Part shown: in pieces, positions 19,545 through 27,350 of the stretch | How positions within the stretch are numbered: position 1 is the first letter of the stretch | Layout: each line of letters opens with the position of its first letter | Source: Sulfobacillus acidophilus DSM 10332 | GTDB taxonomy: Bacteria; Bacillota; Sulfobacillia; Sulfobacillales; Sulfobacillaceae | Length of the DNA: 64,000 nt | Direction of reading: 5' to 3' | NCBI GenBank assembly: GCA_000237975.1 | Contig: CP003180.1 | Coordinates: forward strand, 1 to 64,000 | Notes under the pieces: generated by a model | What the model saw: the letters and a program-made list of their open reading frames with translations, nothing else | The model's database searches: none | What the model was told of the DNA's origin: nothing | Program-made: the position numbers and the translations under genes

Positions 19545-19817
19545 ATGCGCTGTACGGTTGCCCAGGATCAGGCCGCCCACGCCTTACGCCACCTGATCCG
19601 CGTCCTCGCCGCCCAAAACCCCGTGCCGCTGTTAGCGGGTGTCCAACTCGATGCCACCGGCGACGGTTTGCGGCTCACCGCAACCGATCTCACCCACCAT
19701 GTCGTCGTCGAAATTCCTGGGACCGTCGACGAGCCGGGCACGATCGTCGTTCCCGGCACGCTGTTGCATGATCTGGTCCACCGGCTGGCCACCGCCACGT
19801 TCTCGGTGGCCTTGTGA
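19545..19817 (+). CDS. stand-alone DnaN domain-1-like protein
   Basis: 90 residues that match only the first domain of a bacterial beta sliding clamp (PVPLLAGVQLDATGDGLRLT, TATDLTHHVVVEIPG, PGTIVVPGTLLHDLVHRL). A normal DnaN is ~370 residues with three domains. It starts at ATG 19545 after AAGGAGTG. The TGA overlaps the GTG of the next gene (GTGA), so the short form looks designed rather than broken. Role unknown; it could be a clamp mimic or inhibitor of the element carrying this gene block. Confidence 0.55.
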   Translation: MRCTVAQDQAAHALRHLIRVLAAQNPVPLLAGVQLDATGDGLRLTATDLTHHVVVEIPGTVDEPGTIVVPGTLLHDLVHRLATATFSVAL

Positions 19818-19920
19818 CCCTCGTGGCCACTCCGGCAGACATTCGACGGCAAATGGTACGCCTCGGCTTTATTGCGTCCGATGAGCAACTGTGCATCACG
19901 CCGACCCAGCTCGCCGGCAA

Positions 19921-21334
19921 GAGAATGCCCCATTTTTCGTGGAAATTGAAACTAGCGATCCCGATGGCTCTCTGGTTTACTAGAGAGGTCTAATCCATCA
20001 TGAAGGAGGAATCGCTAGTGGCTTCCAGTATAACGAAAAAGTCCCGCTCGGAACAGACGCTGACCGTGCCGTGGGTAGACATTCTCCAGGATGCGGAAGA
20101 CGGCTTATTGGCGCTGTCGATCCGGGTCGGATTGCAGGTCTTGCAACAGATGATGGCGGCCGAGGTGGAGCAGTTAGCGGGGCCTAAAGGACGTCATGAT
20201 CCGCAACGCCAAGCGGTCCGACACGGGACCGAAGTCGGGAGCGTCTTTTTGGGGGATCGCAAAATCTCCGTTTCGCACCCACGGGTGCGGGCAGCCGATG
20301 GCTCGGAGGAAATTCCGTTAGACACCTACCATCAGTTTCAGGACCCGACGCTGGCGACCCAAGCCGTACTGGAACGGATGCTGTATGGCTTAGCGAGCCG
20401 CCAGCAGCGCCATGCCGATGCCGCCTTTGAATCCGCGATGGAGCAGCCGGGCCCCAGCAAAAGCACGGTGAGCCGGCGCTTTATCCAAGCCACCCAACAG
20501 GCCCTCGACCGCTTCCTCCAACGCCGGTTGGATGACCGGACGTGGGTTGTGGTGATGATCGATGGTTTGCGCGTGGCCGACCACATGGTGGTCGGGGCCT
20601 TAGGGATTGATGCGGAAGGCCACAAACGCGTACTGGGATTGGTGGAAGGGGCCACCGAAAATCATACCGTGGTCACGGCCTTATTACAGGATCTGATCAC
20701 CCGCGGCCTGACGGCCGCGCACGGATTACTCGTGGTCATCGATGGCGCCAAGGCCTTAGCCAAAGCGGTGCGCGAGGTCTGGGGGGATCGCGTCCTCATC
20801 CAACGCTGCCAAATTCACAAGCAACGGAATGTGCTGGACCACCTGCCGAAATCGGCCGAAAATCGTGTCCGCCAGCGCTTACGGAAAGCGTATCAAGAAC
20901 CGGATGCGGACAAGGCCGCCCAGGCATTAGAAGCGCTCGCGAAAGAGCTTGAACGGGACCATCCCGGCGCCGCCGGGAGCCTCCGAGAAGGGTTGGAAGA
21001 GACCCTCACCGTGCAGCGTTTGGGTCTTCCGGGCCTCTTGCGCCAAACGTTGGCCAACACCAATGCCATGGAATCTCTTAACAGTCAATTTCGGACCCAT
21101 GCGCAGAACGTCAAACATTGGACCAATGGGCAACAAGTCTTACGCTGGTTGGCGTCGGCGAGCTTTTTCATCGAAGACACGTTGACGCGGATCCCGGGCT
21201 ATCGCGAGATTCCCGTGTTGCAAACGGCCTTAAAATCAGCAGTGGCGCATAAACCCGAACAAAAAACCGAGCAAATCGGTTAAATCATGAGAAAGGATAC
21301 GCTAGCGAAATTCCACGAAACCTGGGACAACCTC
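19921..21334 (+). mobile_element. IS256-family element, copy 1 of an identical pair
   Basis: 1414 bp. Inverted ends GAGAATGCCCCATTTTTCGT and GAGGTTGTCCCAGGTTTCGT. Perfect 9-bp target duplication CGCCGGCAA at 19912-19920 and 21335-21343. The encoded protein is identical to that of the element at 60309-61722. Confidence 0.97.
20018..21283 (+). CDS. IS256-family transposase
   Basis: About 421 residues. Catalytic contexts: Asp in VVVMIDGLRVAD, Asp in LLVVIDGAKAL, Glu in ANTNAMESLNSQFR. The C(x)2H-like helix region has RCQIHKQRNVLDHLP. GTG 20018 follows AAGGAGGA with 7-nt spacing and is preferred over ATG 20000. Intact and identical to the second copy, so probably recently active. Confidence 0.93.
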   Translation: MASSITKKSRSEQTLTVPWVDILQDAEDGLLALSIRVGLQVLQQMMAAEVEQLAGPKGRHDPQRQAVRHGTEVGSVFLGDRKISVSHPRVRAADGSEEIPLDTYHQFQDPTLATQAVLERMLYGLASRQQRHADAAFESAMEQPGPSKSTVSRRFIQATQQALDRFLQRRLDDRTWVVVMIDGLRVADHMVVGALGIDAEGHKRVLGLVEGATENHTVVTALLQDLITRGLTAAHGLLVVIDGAKALAKAVREVWGDRVLIQRCQIHKQRNVLDHLPKSAENRVRQRLRKAYQEPDADKAAQALEALAKELERDHPGAAGSLREGLEETLTVQRLGLPGLLRQTLANTNAMESLNSQFRTHAQNVKHWTNGQQVLRWLASASFFIEDTLTRIPGYREIPVLQTALKSAVAHKPEQKTEQIG

Positions 21335-21584
21335 CGCCGGCAATGCGCCCCCTGGTGCGTTGCAAGTCTTGATGTCGACGGACATTGTAGGAACACGGCG
21401 TTACCGCACTCCCGACGGTCAAATGATCAAAGAAGCGGACCATGCCGCTCTCATTGCAGAAGTTGGTTGGAATTCGCACACCCACCAGCTGACGTTGGTG
21501 TTAGCCTCCGACCTTCCGGTGTTGTTCGGATCTGAATTCATCGAGGACGTCGACTAGAGATTCCCGAAAAGGAGATGGGATCCC

Positions 21585-21899
21585 ATGGGTGCTCGACCCT
21601 TCTTTGCTTATGCCGAGGCGTCCGATGTGCAGGAAGCCTTTCGGGCCGCCGTCGCGGAGGCTCAGTGGCTTTACGGCCATTCCGGGGATACCGGTACGAT
21701 TGCGGAAAAGGACGCCGTGCGCGTCGTGACGCCGCCCCGCCCCATGACCGATGACGAAACATGCGTCTGGGCGGAGACGCTGTTAAACGAAGGCCCCGAC
21801 GATCCGCAACTCGACTGGATCGAAGATAAATGGGCTCCCGCCGCCGCTGTGCGCCTGAACGCCGGCGGTTGGCTTTTCTTTGGGTGGGCGGCATCTTAA
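21585..21899 (+). CDS. hypothetical protein of the orphan block
   Basis: 104 residues, acidic, Trp- and Ala-rich, no recognised motif (VWAETLLNEGPDDPQLDW). ATG 21585 has AAAGGAGA upstream. Third gene in the run after the clamp-like gene; same strand and compact spacing. Confidence 0.65.
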   Translation: MGARPFFAYAEASDVQEAFRAAVAEAQWLYGHSGDTGTIAEKDAVRVVTPPRPMTDDETCVWAETLLNEGPDDPQLDWIEDKWAPAAAVRLNAGGWLFFGWAAS

Positions 21900-21948
21900 C
21901 CGGACTCGGCTTCTCGCCGGGCCCGTTCCAGAACAGGAGGGGTCAGGA

Positions 21949-22608
21949 ATGCTCGACGTCTATGTCACGGGCCATCGAGAAGGCGTCTGGGTTGTGCGGG
22001 CCGGGCAGCGTTCTGGCCCCTTGACCGAGTTCGGCGCCGTTTTGGAGGCTTTAGGGCCGCCAACCGCGAACACCGAGGATTTGGCCGACATGGCCTATAC
22101 GTTGTTACAGCCCGATGCCGACGGTGACCGGCTACCGGCCGCCGACGAGACCCCCCGGACACGGGCGCGGCATCGGCTGGCGCGGTGGAGCGCCGCGTTG
22201 GGTTTCATCGACGAAACTTTTCCGACGCCGCCCCAGTTGCCCCCCGTCCCGGGGAGTTGTGCGGCGGATGCCAGCTTCTCTGAAAGGAGTCCGGATTATG
22301 CGCGATTCGCTATGGCTGACGTTTACCGAAGCGCTAGTGGCCGGTCAGGTCGCCACCGCTCGGACCGCCGGGGTATCCTTGGCGGCGGCCTTGGCGCGCG
22401 CGGGCCATCCCGGTTTAGCCCATCGGGTCATGACGGTGCTGGACACCGTCGATCCGCCGCAGCCGACCGGCGGCCCGGTCGTGCGGGGATCGCCGCCCCC
22501 GTCTTGGCGGTGGGCTCCGGTGCTACGGCTCTTCCTCGCAGGTCCTCAGGATACCGACGCGGTGCGGGCGCTGACTGCGGTCGGTTACGAGATCGTGCCT
22601 GCGGTTGA
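21949..22608 (+). CDS. hypothetical protein of the orphan block; 3' end uncertain
   Basis: ATG 21949 follows CAGGAGGGG. The first ~105 codons (MLDVYVTGHREGVWVVRAG...) look genuine. The frame then runs on for over 300 nt across the next gene (22298-22801) in another frame, with an Arg/Ser/Gly-rich translation typical of a shadow. A lost stop or a small frameshift near 22250-22290 is likely. Function unknown. Confidence 0.5.
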   Translation: MLDVYVTGHREGVWVVRAGQRSGPLTEFGAVLEALGPPTANTEDLADMAYTLLQPDADGDRLPAADETPRTRARHRLARWSAALGFIDETFPTPPQLPPVPGSCAADASFSERSPDYARFAMADVYRSASGRSGRHRSDRRGILGGGLGARGPSRFSPSGHDGAGHRRSAAADRRPGRAGIAAPVLAVGSGATALPRRSSGYRRGAGADCGRLRDRACG

Positions 22609-22801
22609 CGCCGTGGACGCGGATGCCGCAGATGCCCTGCGCGTCAACCTGTGTCGCCTGGTTCAACAGGCAACCGGGGTCGCGTTGCTACCCGGTTGGC
22701 AACACGAATCTGAGGCTCGCCTCGAAGCCGTGGTTGCCCGCCGGCTGGGCCTTGCGGTTCATCCCGTTGCCACATGGCTGGCCTGTTCGCCGGGGCGATA
22801 A
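22298..22801 (+). CDS. hypothetical protein of the orphan block
   Basis: 167 residues. N-terminal helical half, then a Rossmann-like second half (LRLFLAGPQDTDAV...LPGWQHESEARLEAVVARRLGL). LPGWQ-S-A-E-Axxxxx-G resembles DUF4406 / nucleoside 2-deoxyribosyltransferase-like folds. ATG 22298 follows GAAAGGAG. An enzymatic role on nucleotides is a possibility only. Confidence 0.6.
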   Translation: MRDSLWLTFTEALVAGQVATARTAGVSLAAALARAGHPGLAHRVMTVLDTVDPPQPTGGPVVRGSPPPSWRWAPVLRLFLAGPQDTDAVRALTAVGYEIVPAVDAVDADAADALRVNLCRLVQQATGVALLPGWQHESEARLEAVVARRLGLAVHPVATWLACSPGR

Positions 22802-22854
22802 GAGACGCGGCGGCTTACCCCGTCCATCGCTGAATTATGTGGAGGTGATACGGC

Positions 22855-22956
22855 ATGGCCTTAACGGTCACGATGACGAAGGAGAAAGAAACCAAAAACA
22901 CGGTGCGGTTCCTTTTTAGCCCCTTAAGAAAGCATGACAAAAGCGATCTCTCTTGA
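22855..22956 (+). pseudogene. 5' fragment of a small KETKNTVR-family gene
   Basis: ATG 22855 after GGAGGTGAT. MALTVTMTKEKETKNTVRF is the start of a small conserved protein I have seen described only as hypothetical. Coding sense is lost around the IS3 insertion at 22935, where the frame runs into the element and stops. Confidence 0.55.
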
Positions 22957-22984
22957 TACCGTAAAAACAGGTAAAGGAGAGGCT

Positions 22985-23263
22985 ATGATTCCGATGAGTC
23001 AAACCTATGCACCCGAATTTAAACAGCAAGTGGTACGCGAAGTACGAGAAACCGGTAATGCGGCCCTGGTAGCCCGGCAACATCAGCTGAACCCCTCCAT
23101 GGTGCGCCGCTGGGTCCGGGAAGCCTTAACCGCAGAATATCCGGATCCGCAAGCCTTGTCGTTAGCCGAAGAAAACGTGCGCCTAAAGCGGCTGTTAGCG
23201 GAGCGCGACCTTCAAATTGCGATGCTCCAGGATTTTCTCCGCAAAAAGGGGATGCGGTGGTGA
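22985..23263 (+). CDS. IS3 OrfA
   Basis: About 92 residues. The helix-turn-helix region (AALVARQHQLNPSMVRRWV) is followed by a leucine-rich coiled coil (ENVRLKRLLAERDLQIAMLQ). ATG 22985 has AAAGGAGAGG upstream. Its stop overlaps the OrfB start region by 7 nt. Confidence 0.88.
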   Translation: MIPMSQTYAPEFKQQVVREVRETGNAALVARQHQLNPSMVRRWVREALTAEYPDPQALSLAEENVRLKRLLAERDLQIAMLQDFLRKKGMRW

Positions 23264-24213
23264 CAGAATTATGTGAACAGGTGCATGCATGGGCTGAGGC
23301 GTACCCCCAGGTGCCCCTGCAAGTCTGGTGTGCGACCGTGCATCTCCCGCGCGGGAGTTATTATGCCTGGCGCCGGCGGCAGCTCAACCCGTCCGAAGAC
23401 CGACGGCGCGCGGCCGTCGGCCGCGCCCCTGTGGGCTATAGCACCACCCAAACCGGGCATGCGGTGTCCGACGACCAAATCATGGCGTGGATTCTGGCCA
23501 TTTTGGAGCAGGAAAATCCCTGGTATGGCTATCGGAAAGTCACGGCGGTCTTACGCCAACAGTATGGGTTGATCATCAATCCGAAAAAGGTCTATCGGCT
23601 GATGAAGGCTTGGCACTTGCTCTGGCCCGATCGCCCCCCGAAATCGCGCTATCCGCGCAAATTGGCCCGGAATTGGGTCATCACGCGACCGAACCAGCTG
23701 TGGCAAACGGACATCACCTACGGATATATTGCGGGCGAAGACCGTTTTTTCTACGTCCAAGCGATTTTAGATGTCTGTGACCGGAGTATCGTGGCCTATC
23801 ACATTGGGCTGACCTGCCGGGCGGCGGACGCCGCCCAGACGCTTCAACGAGCCGTCCAGGCCCGCCAGACCGAATGGGGTCCGGAACCGCCCGTGATTCG
23901 CACCGATAATGGCCCTCAATTTACGGCTCACGTGTTCGAAGCCCAGTGTCAAGCCTTCGGCTTGACCCACGAACGGATTCCCGTGGCGACGCCGAACGCC
24001 AACGCCTATATTGAGGCCTGGCATGCCCTGTTAGACCGCGAATGTCTGAGTCAGGAATTTGCGACCTATGCCGAAGCCTACGCGGCGGTCACCCGGTGGA
24101 TTGCGTTTTATAACCAGCGCCGCCTGCACGGAGCCTTAGGGTATCGGTCTCCTGCCCAAATGCGGCACGCCGTGGCGAACGGCCAAGCACAGTGGACCCC
24201 GTTGTGTGCGTAA
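23257..24213 (+). CDS. IS3 OrfB transposase
   Basis: 318 residues. HTH_21 region (NPWYGYRKVTAVL) and rve core with Asp in LWQTDITYGY, Asp in VIRTDNGPQF and Glu in NANAYIEAWHALLDRE. It starts at GTG 23257 within the end of OrfA. Intact. A decayed relative lies at 62263-62519. Confidence 0.92.
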   Translation: MVTELCEQVHAWAEAYPQVPLQVWCATVHLPRGSYYAWRRRQLNPSEDRRRAAVGRAPVGYSTTQTGHAVSDDQIMAWILAILEQENPWYGYRKVTAVLRQQYGLIINPKKVYRLMKAWHLLWPDRPPKSRYPRKLARNWVITRPNQLWQTDITYGYIAGEDRFFYVQAILDVCDRSIVAYHIGLTCRAADAAQTLQRAVQARQTEWGPEPPVIRTDNGPQFTAHVFEAQCQAFGLTHERIPVATPNANAYIEAWHALLDRECLSQEFATYAEAYAAVTRWIAFYNQRRLHGALGYRSPAQMRHAVANGQAQWTPLCA

Positions 24214-24259
24214 TCGCCCCAAAATGGGAGCGAATGCCCTAGAGAGAACGCTCGTGTCA

Positions 24260-24472
24260 AAAAAACGGGGGCCAAACCGGGCCTATGTCTGGTTGGTCCT
24301 GTTGGGACTGTGGGCCGAGGCGTTGGGAGTCGCTCGGCGGTTTCGCGCGAATACCGTACGACAGCGCACGCACGCCTGTTGGAAAGTCGGGCAGTATGTG
24401 TGGGCCGATGAACTGCCATCCCCGGACGCCGTCCAACGCTATCACCCTCAGATCCTGTTATGGGATCCCTAA
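24260..24472 (+). pseudogene. C-terminal fragment of an unknown gene
   Basis: The frame is open from the IS3 end to TAA at 24470-24472, with plausible coding content (GPNRAYVWLVLLGLWAEAL...RYHPQILLWDP). No native start. It is probably the end of a gene cut by the IS3 element. Not recognised. Confidence 0.35.
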
Positions 24473-24781
24473 AATCCTTTCAGGACAAGGGATTGCAAAA
24501 CTGGGGATCACTCAGAGTTCCATTAACGGTAACACGGACGGGTTTTCAGTAACTTGGGATTCATCGACATAGCAACCTGAAACGGAAGCGCTAAGCAGAC
24601 TGTGATGAATGCAGCACCTACTCGGGTGCCCTCCGGCTTGGGCTAGACCTCTTGTTGAGCATGACGGTCTGACCCCATAGGCTATCAATGGGGCGCTCGA
24701 CTCCCTAGCAGTTTGTGTGCGTAGTCCCGTTATTAGACCATGGGAGCCCTGGGGGAGGGTCCGTGCTTCGGGAGGGAAGAC
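24473..24781. other. non-coding stretch
   Basis: No gene seen. The sequence from about 24590 has several short GC-rich inverted repeats and could be an insertion-sequence end. Confidence 0.3.
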
Positions 24782-25000
24782 GTGGGGGCCTTAGACACAC
24801 CGCGCTTCCCAACCGCCGGTGGGTCGTTGCCACCAGCCGGTCCGGAGGATCTTGGCCAAATTGGCCACCGCACAATGCAATCGCCAGTCAGCCCGGACGG
24901 TTGCCAGGCCCCGCGCGAGGAACTGGCGACCCCGCTTTGCCGCTATCCGACCACAGGTTCTACGGAGACTCGGGACCGTCTCCCTTTTAGGGCATTCCAT
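24782..25000 (-). pseudogene. IS1182-family transposase, C-terminal remnant
   Basis: The minus-strand frame contains RGRQFLARGLATVRADWRL followed by HCAVANLAKILR, which matches the C-terminal end of IS1182-type transposases (..RG..QF..RGLEKVRAEW.L.C...NL.K). The rest of the element is gone. Confidence 0.65.
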
Positions 25001-25068
25001 GCTTATTTACGCTGTTCTTCTTAACCCCGCATGACACTCCTTAAATCGGCCAACAGGCCAACCCATTC

Positions 25069-25097
25069 TTGACCTTAGATAGACCGGTCTGTATACT
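25069..25097 (+). promoter_or_regulatory. promoter with embedded TetR operator
   Basis: TTGACC (25069-25074) and TATACT (25092-25097) with 17-nt spacing. The palindrome-like AGATAGACCGGTCTGTATACT lies between and over the -10, so the downstream TetR protein probably autoregulates. Confidence 0.75.
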
Positions 25098-25123
25098 AAA
25101 ATTGTTTAGGAGGAAGGACTCTC

Positions 25124-25714
25124 ATGTCAAGTGAAGTTCGCGAGCGCATCCTTGATACCGCATCTCGGCTTTTCTATGCCGAAGGAATCCGCGCCGTAGG
25201 GATCGATCGCATTGTTGCGGAATCGGGCGTCGCCAAAATGAGCCTGTACAACCACTTTCGGTCCAAAGACGATTTGGTGGTAGCGCACCTGGAACGACGC
25301 CATGAATGCTGGAAAGAGTGGTTTCAAGCCGCGCTCAGTAAACGGACGATACAGCCTGGGGAGCACGTGCAAGCCTTGTTTGATGCGTTGGGGGAGTGGA
25401 TTTGGCAGAACAATGCACGGGGATGTCCGTTTATCAATGCGACTCTGGAACTCGCCGATCCCAATCATCCGGCACAGTCCGTGGCGGACCGTCACCGCGC
25501 TTTTGTGCGCGACTTTATTGCCGAACAATTACGCGCTGACGGGATCCCGCCGGCTCAGCAGCTTGTCGATCAGTTAAGCCTGTTGATGGATGGCGCGATC
25601 ATTGGTTCGGTGATGGGGAGCGTTGACGCGACACGGCGGGCAGCCCAGATGGCTGATGAAGTGATTCGGGCGTACAGGCATGACCCTCAGCGAAACAATC
25701 CAGAACCCAAATAG
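25124..25714 (+). CDS. TetR-family regulator
   Basis: 196 residues. N-terminal TetR domain (ASRLFYAEGIRAVGIDRI; recognition helix KMSLYNHFRSKDDLV) and a C-terminal domain with GCPFINATLELAD, typical of the TetR_C subgroup that responds to electrophiles or reactive metabolites. ATG 25124 after AGGAGGAA. Followed 12 nt later by the CMD-like gene, so they form an operon. Confidence 0.92.
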   Translation: MSSEVRERILDTASRLFYAEGIRAVGIDRIVAESGVAKMSLYNHFRSKDDLVVAHLERRHECWKEWFQAALSKRTIQPGEHVQALFDALGEWIWQNNARGCPFINATLELADPNHPAQSVADRHRAFVRDFIAEQLRADGIPPAQQLVDQLSLLMDGAIIGSVMGSVDATRRAAQMADEVIRAYRHDPQRNNPEPK

Positions 25715-25726
25715 GGAGAACGAACC

Positions 25727-26056
25727 ATGCCAAATATTAAGCGTAGCCATTTTCAGTCTAATCCAAATTTCAAGGCTTGCTTTGCCGAAACGCACCAGAC
25801 CGGTGTTCTTGATGCCAAGACCAAAGAGTTGATGCACTTAGCGTTAGTCCTTGCGCTCCATTGTGAACCCTGAGCGGTGAATCACTTCGCAGGTGCGAAG
25901 AAATTAGGGGCCACGGATGCAGAAATTAGCGAGACGATTCAACTGGCCGCATCGGTCGGGGTGGGCGTCATACTAGCCATGGCGGATCGGGCCGAAATCG
26001 CCTCAGACAGGAAATTTTTCTGGTGGCGTCCTCCTCGTGAAGCCAAACCTGAGTAA
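25727..26056 (+). CDS. CMD/AhpD-like protein with in-frame TGA at the CxxC motif (candidate selenoprotein)
   Basis: Read through TGA at 25871-25873, the frame gives 109 residues and ends at TAA 26054-26056. The carboxymuconolactone-decarboxylase/AhpD fold pattern is intact on both sides: KTKELMHLALVLALHCEP, then U, then AVNHFAGAKKLGATDAEI. The TGA is codon 49, exactly the second position of the CxxC redox motif (C-E-P-U-x3-H). CMD-domain and AhpD-like selenoproteins have been reported. Just after the TGA is a hairpin resembling a bacterial SECIS (see separate entry). ATG 25727 follows AGGGAG. The alternative is a nonsense mutation; the two genes downstream are clearly decayed, so this must be tested. 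Confidence 0.6.
25871..25900 (+). promoter_or_regulatory. candidate bacterial SECIS element
   Basis: After the TGA come 17 nt, then the loop AGGT closed by a perfect 6-bp stem (CTTCGC / GCGAAG). Numbering the U of UGA as 1, U17, G23 and U24 are present, the positions I recall as critical in E. coli fdhF, which also has 17 nt between UGA and AGGU. U17 would pair here rather than bulge. Confidence 0.55.
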
Positions 26057-26184
26057 GTGCGGTGTTGGGCGAGTTACGACAGCAACAGGTGGTTCAAACC
26101 GAACGAGGGGTGATCCGGGTACGCCTGGACGCCGTCAAATCCTGGATGTCTTCCGGCATGCCGTGAATGGGAGAGGAGAAGCGC

Positions 26185-26630
26185 ATGCTAATCGTGTTCG
26201 ATGCGTATGGCACACTGTGGGATGTGACTGCCCTCGAGGTTCGCTGTCGAGAGGTAGTAGGTCCTGATGACGCGGGGCCTACCCGGGTGCTTTTACGAAC
26301 GGCGATCCCGCCATGCTGGCCCAAGGCGTAAGGCATTTGCACTGGGAGCAGGTGGTGGATGATGTGGTGAGTGTAGATCAGGTGCGGCGATATAAGCCGC
26401 ATCCAAAAGCGTATCAATTGATTTGCGACAAATACGGGGTCACGCCCGACGCGGTGTATTTTGTCTCGTCCAACGGCTGGGATGTTTCCGGCGCCGCCCA
26501 TTTCGGGTTTCGTACCGTGTGGGTGAATCGGCGCGACCAGCCGTTCGAGCAGTTGGACGTACGGCCTTTTTCGGTGGTGCGTCAGTTGAAGGAGCTTTTG
26601 TCTGTCTTTTCGGAAGGGGCTCAACCGTAA
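26185..26630 (+). pseudogene. haloacid-dehalogenase-type hydrolase with internal deletion
   Basis: ATG 26185 (after GAGAGGAG) begins the HAD motif I (MLIVFDAYGTLWDV) but the frame breaks after ~35 codons. From 26313 another frame gives the second half: RYKPHPKAYQLICDKYGV (motif III Lys) and FVSSNGWDVSGAAHFGF (motif IV). The cap domain between is missing, about 70-80 residues, out of frame. Dead gene. Confidence 0.8.
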
Positions 26631-26784
26631 TGAGAAAAGCCTCCAGAAGATCTCAGACAGGTTTGAAATCTCCTGGAGCGTGAATTGCTCGGCGGACCCG
26701 TCGGTTTGACCGTACCGGCTGTGCACACGAATATAACACGATTGCCAATGCGAGGAGACGTTTCATCAGGTTGATTCCGTCACA

Positions 26785-27110
26785 ATGGGCAAACGTGTAA
26801 TGTGGCTACAAAACAAACAAGAGGCCTTGAATCTCCGGGATTGGGCCAGCGCATTTAAGGAATATCCCTGGTTAAATTGTTCTGATGCGTCCTTGACGTC
26901 TCTACGGCATCCGTTGGCCCAATCCCGTATTGCATTGATTAGTGCCGGGGGCTCTCGATAGACGGCCAAGAGCCGTTTGACACCGAGACCCCGTTGGGCG
27001 ACTATTCCGCTCGCGTGGTGGCCGGTTCTGGGCCTCTTAGGCGGTGGCGCGCCAATCTTCGACAATATGACGTGACAGCCCCGCAGGAGGATTACAACAG
27101 TAGCGTTGGC
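26785..27110 (+). pseudogene. GrdB/PrdB-like reductase B-subunit remnant
   Basis: From ATG 26785, ~58 codons end with HPLAQSRIALISAGGSR and a TAG. With a one-base shift the next frame continues DGQEPFDTETPLGDYSARVV...LRQYDVTAPQEDYN. This order matches the N-terminal part of glycine/betaine/D-proline reductase B-type proteins (..ALVTAAGVH..GDFSFREIPG..YDNADV..DIN). The remainder is lost. I judge this by motif memory only. Confidence 0.4.
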
Positions 27111-27350
27111 TGCCCAAGGTTTCGGCTTATGCCCCGATTGTGGCGCAATCGCTGAAAAATCTCTAACTTTCCGGGTTAACCTGTTTGACCCCCTCTTGGC
27201 TTGCACCGAAGAAAAAGAGGCAAACCGCCTCTTTGGACTCACGCCTGAACCCAAATATCTTTATAATCCTAAAAAGCCTATTGAACAGATAGGAAATGTA
27301 GTATATTATCGATCCGTAGTCCCAGAAGGGATTGGGAGGAGGGAGCCGAT

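Larger units (their letters stand above)
19814..21557 (+). pseudogene. small hypothetical gene split by IS256
   Basis: GTG 19814 (overlapping the previous stop) begins a frame that runs to the IS256 insertion at 19921. It resumes at 21344 after the 9-bp duplication to a TAG at 21555-21557. Joined, it gives ~106 residues (VTLVATPADIRRQMV...ITPTQLAGN / APPGALQVLMSTD...). No family recognised. Context: second gene of the orphan block. Confidence 0.6.
22935..24259 (+). mobile_element. IS3-family element, second type
   Basis: Imperfect inverted ends TGACAAAAGCGATCTCTCTT and (minus strand) TGACACGAGCGTTCTCTCTA. Two overlapping genes. No clear target duplication. Confidence 0.8.

Noticed and set aside
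24590-24790. Possible structured RNA or group II intron fragment
   Set aside because: Several short GC-rich stems but no recognisable domain V and no RT gene; left as non-coding.
26766-27254. Minus-strand open frame of 162 codons
   Set aside because: The plus strand carries family-like motifs across the same bases; the minus translation shows none.
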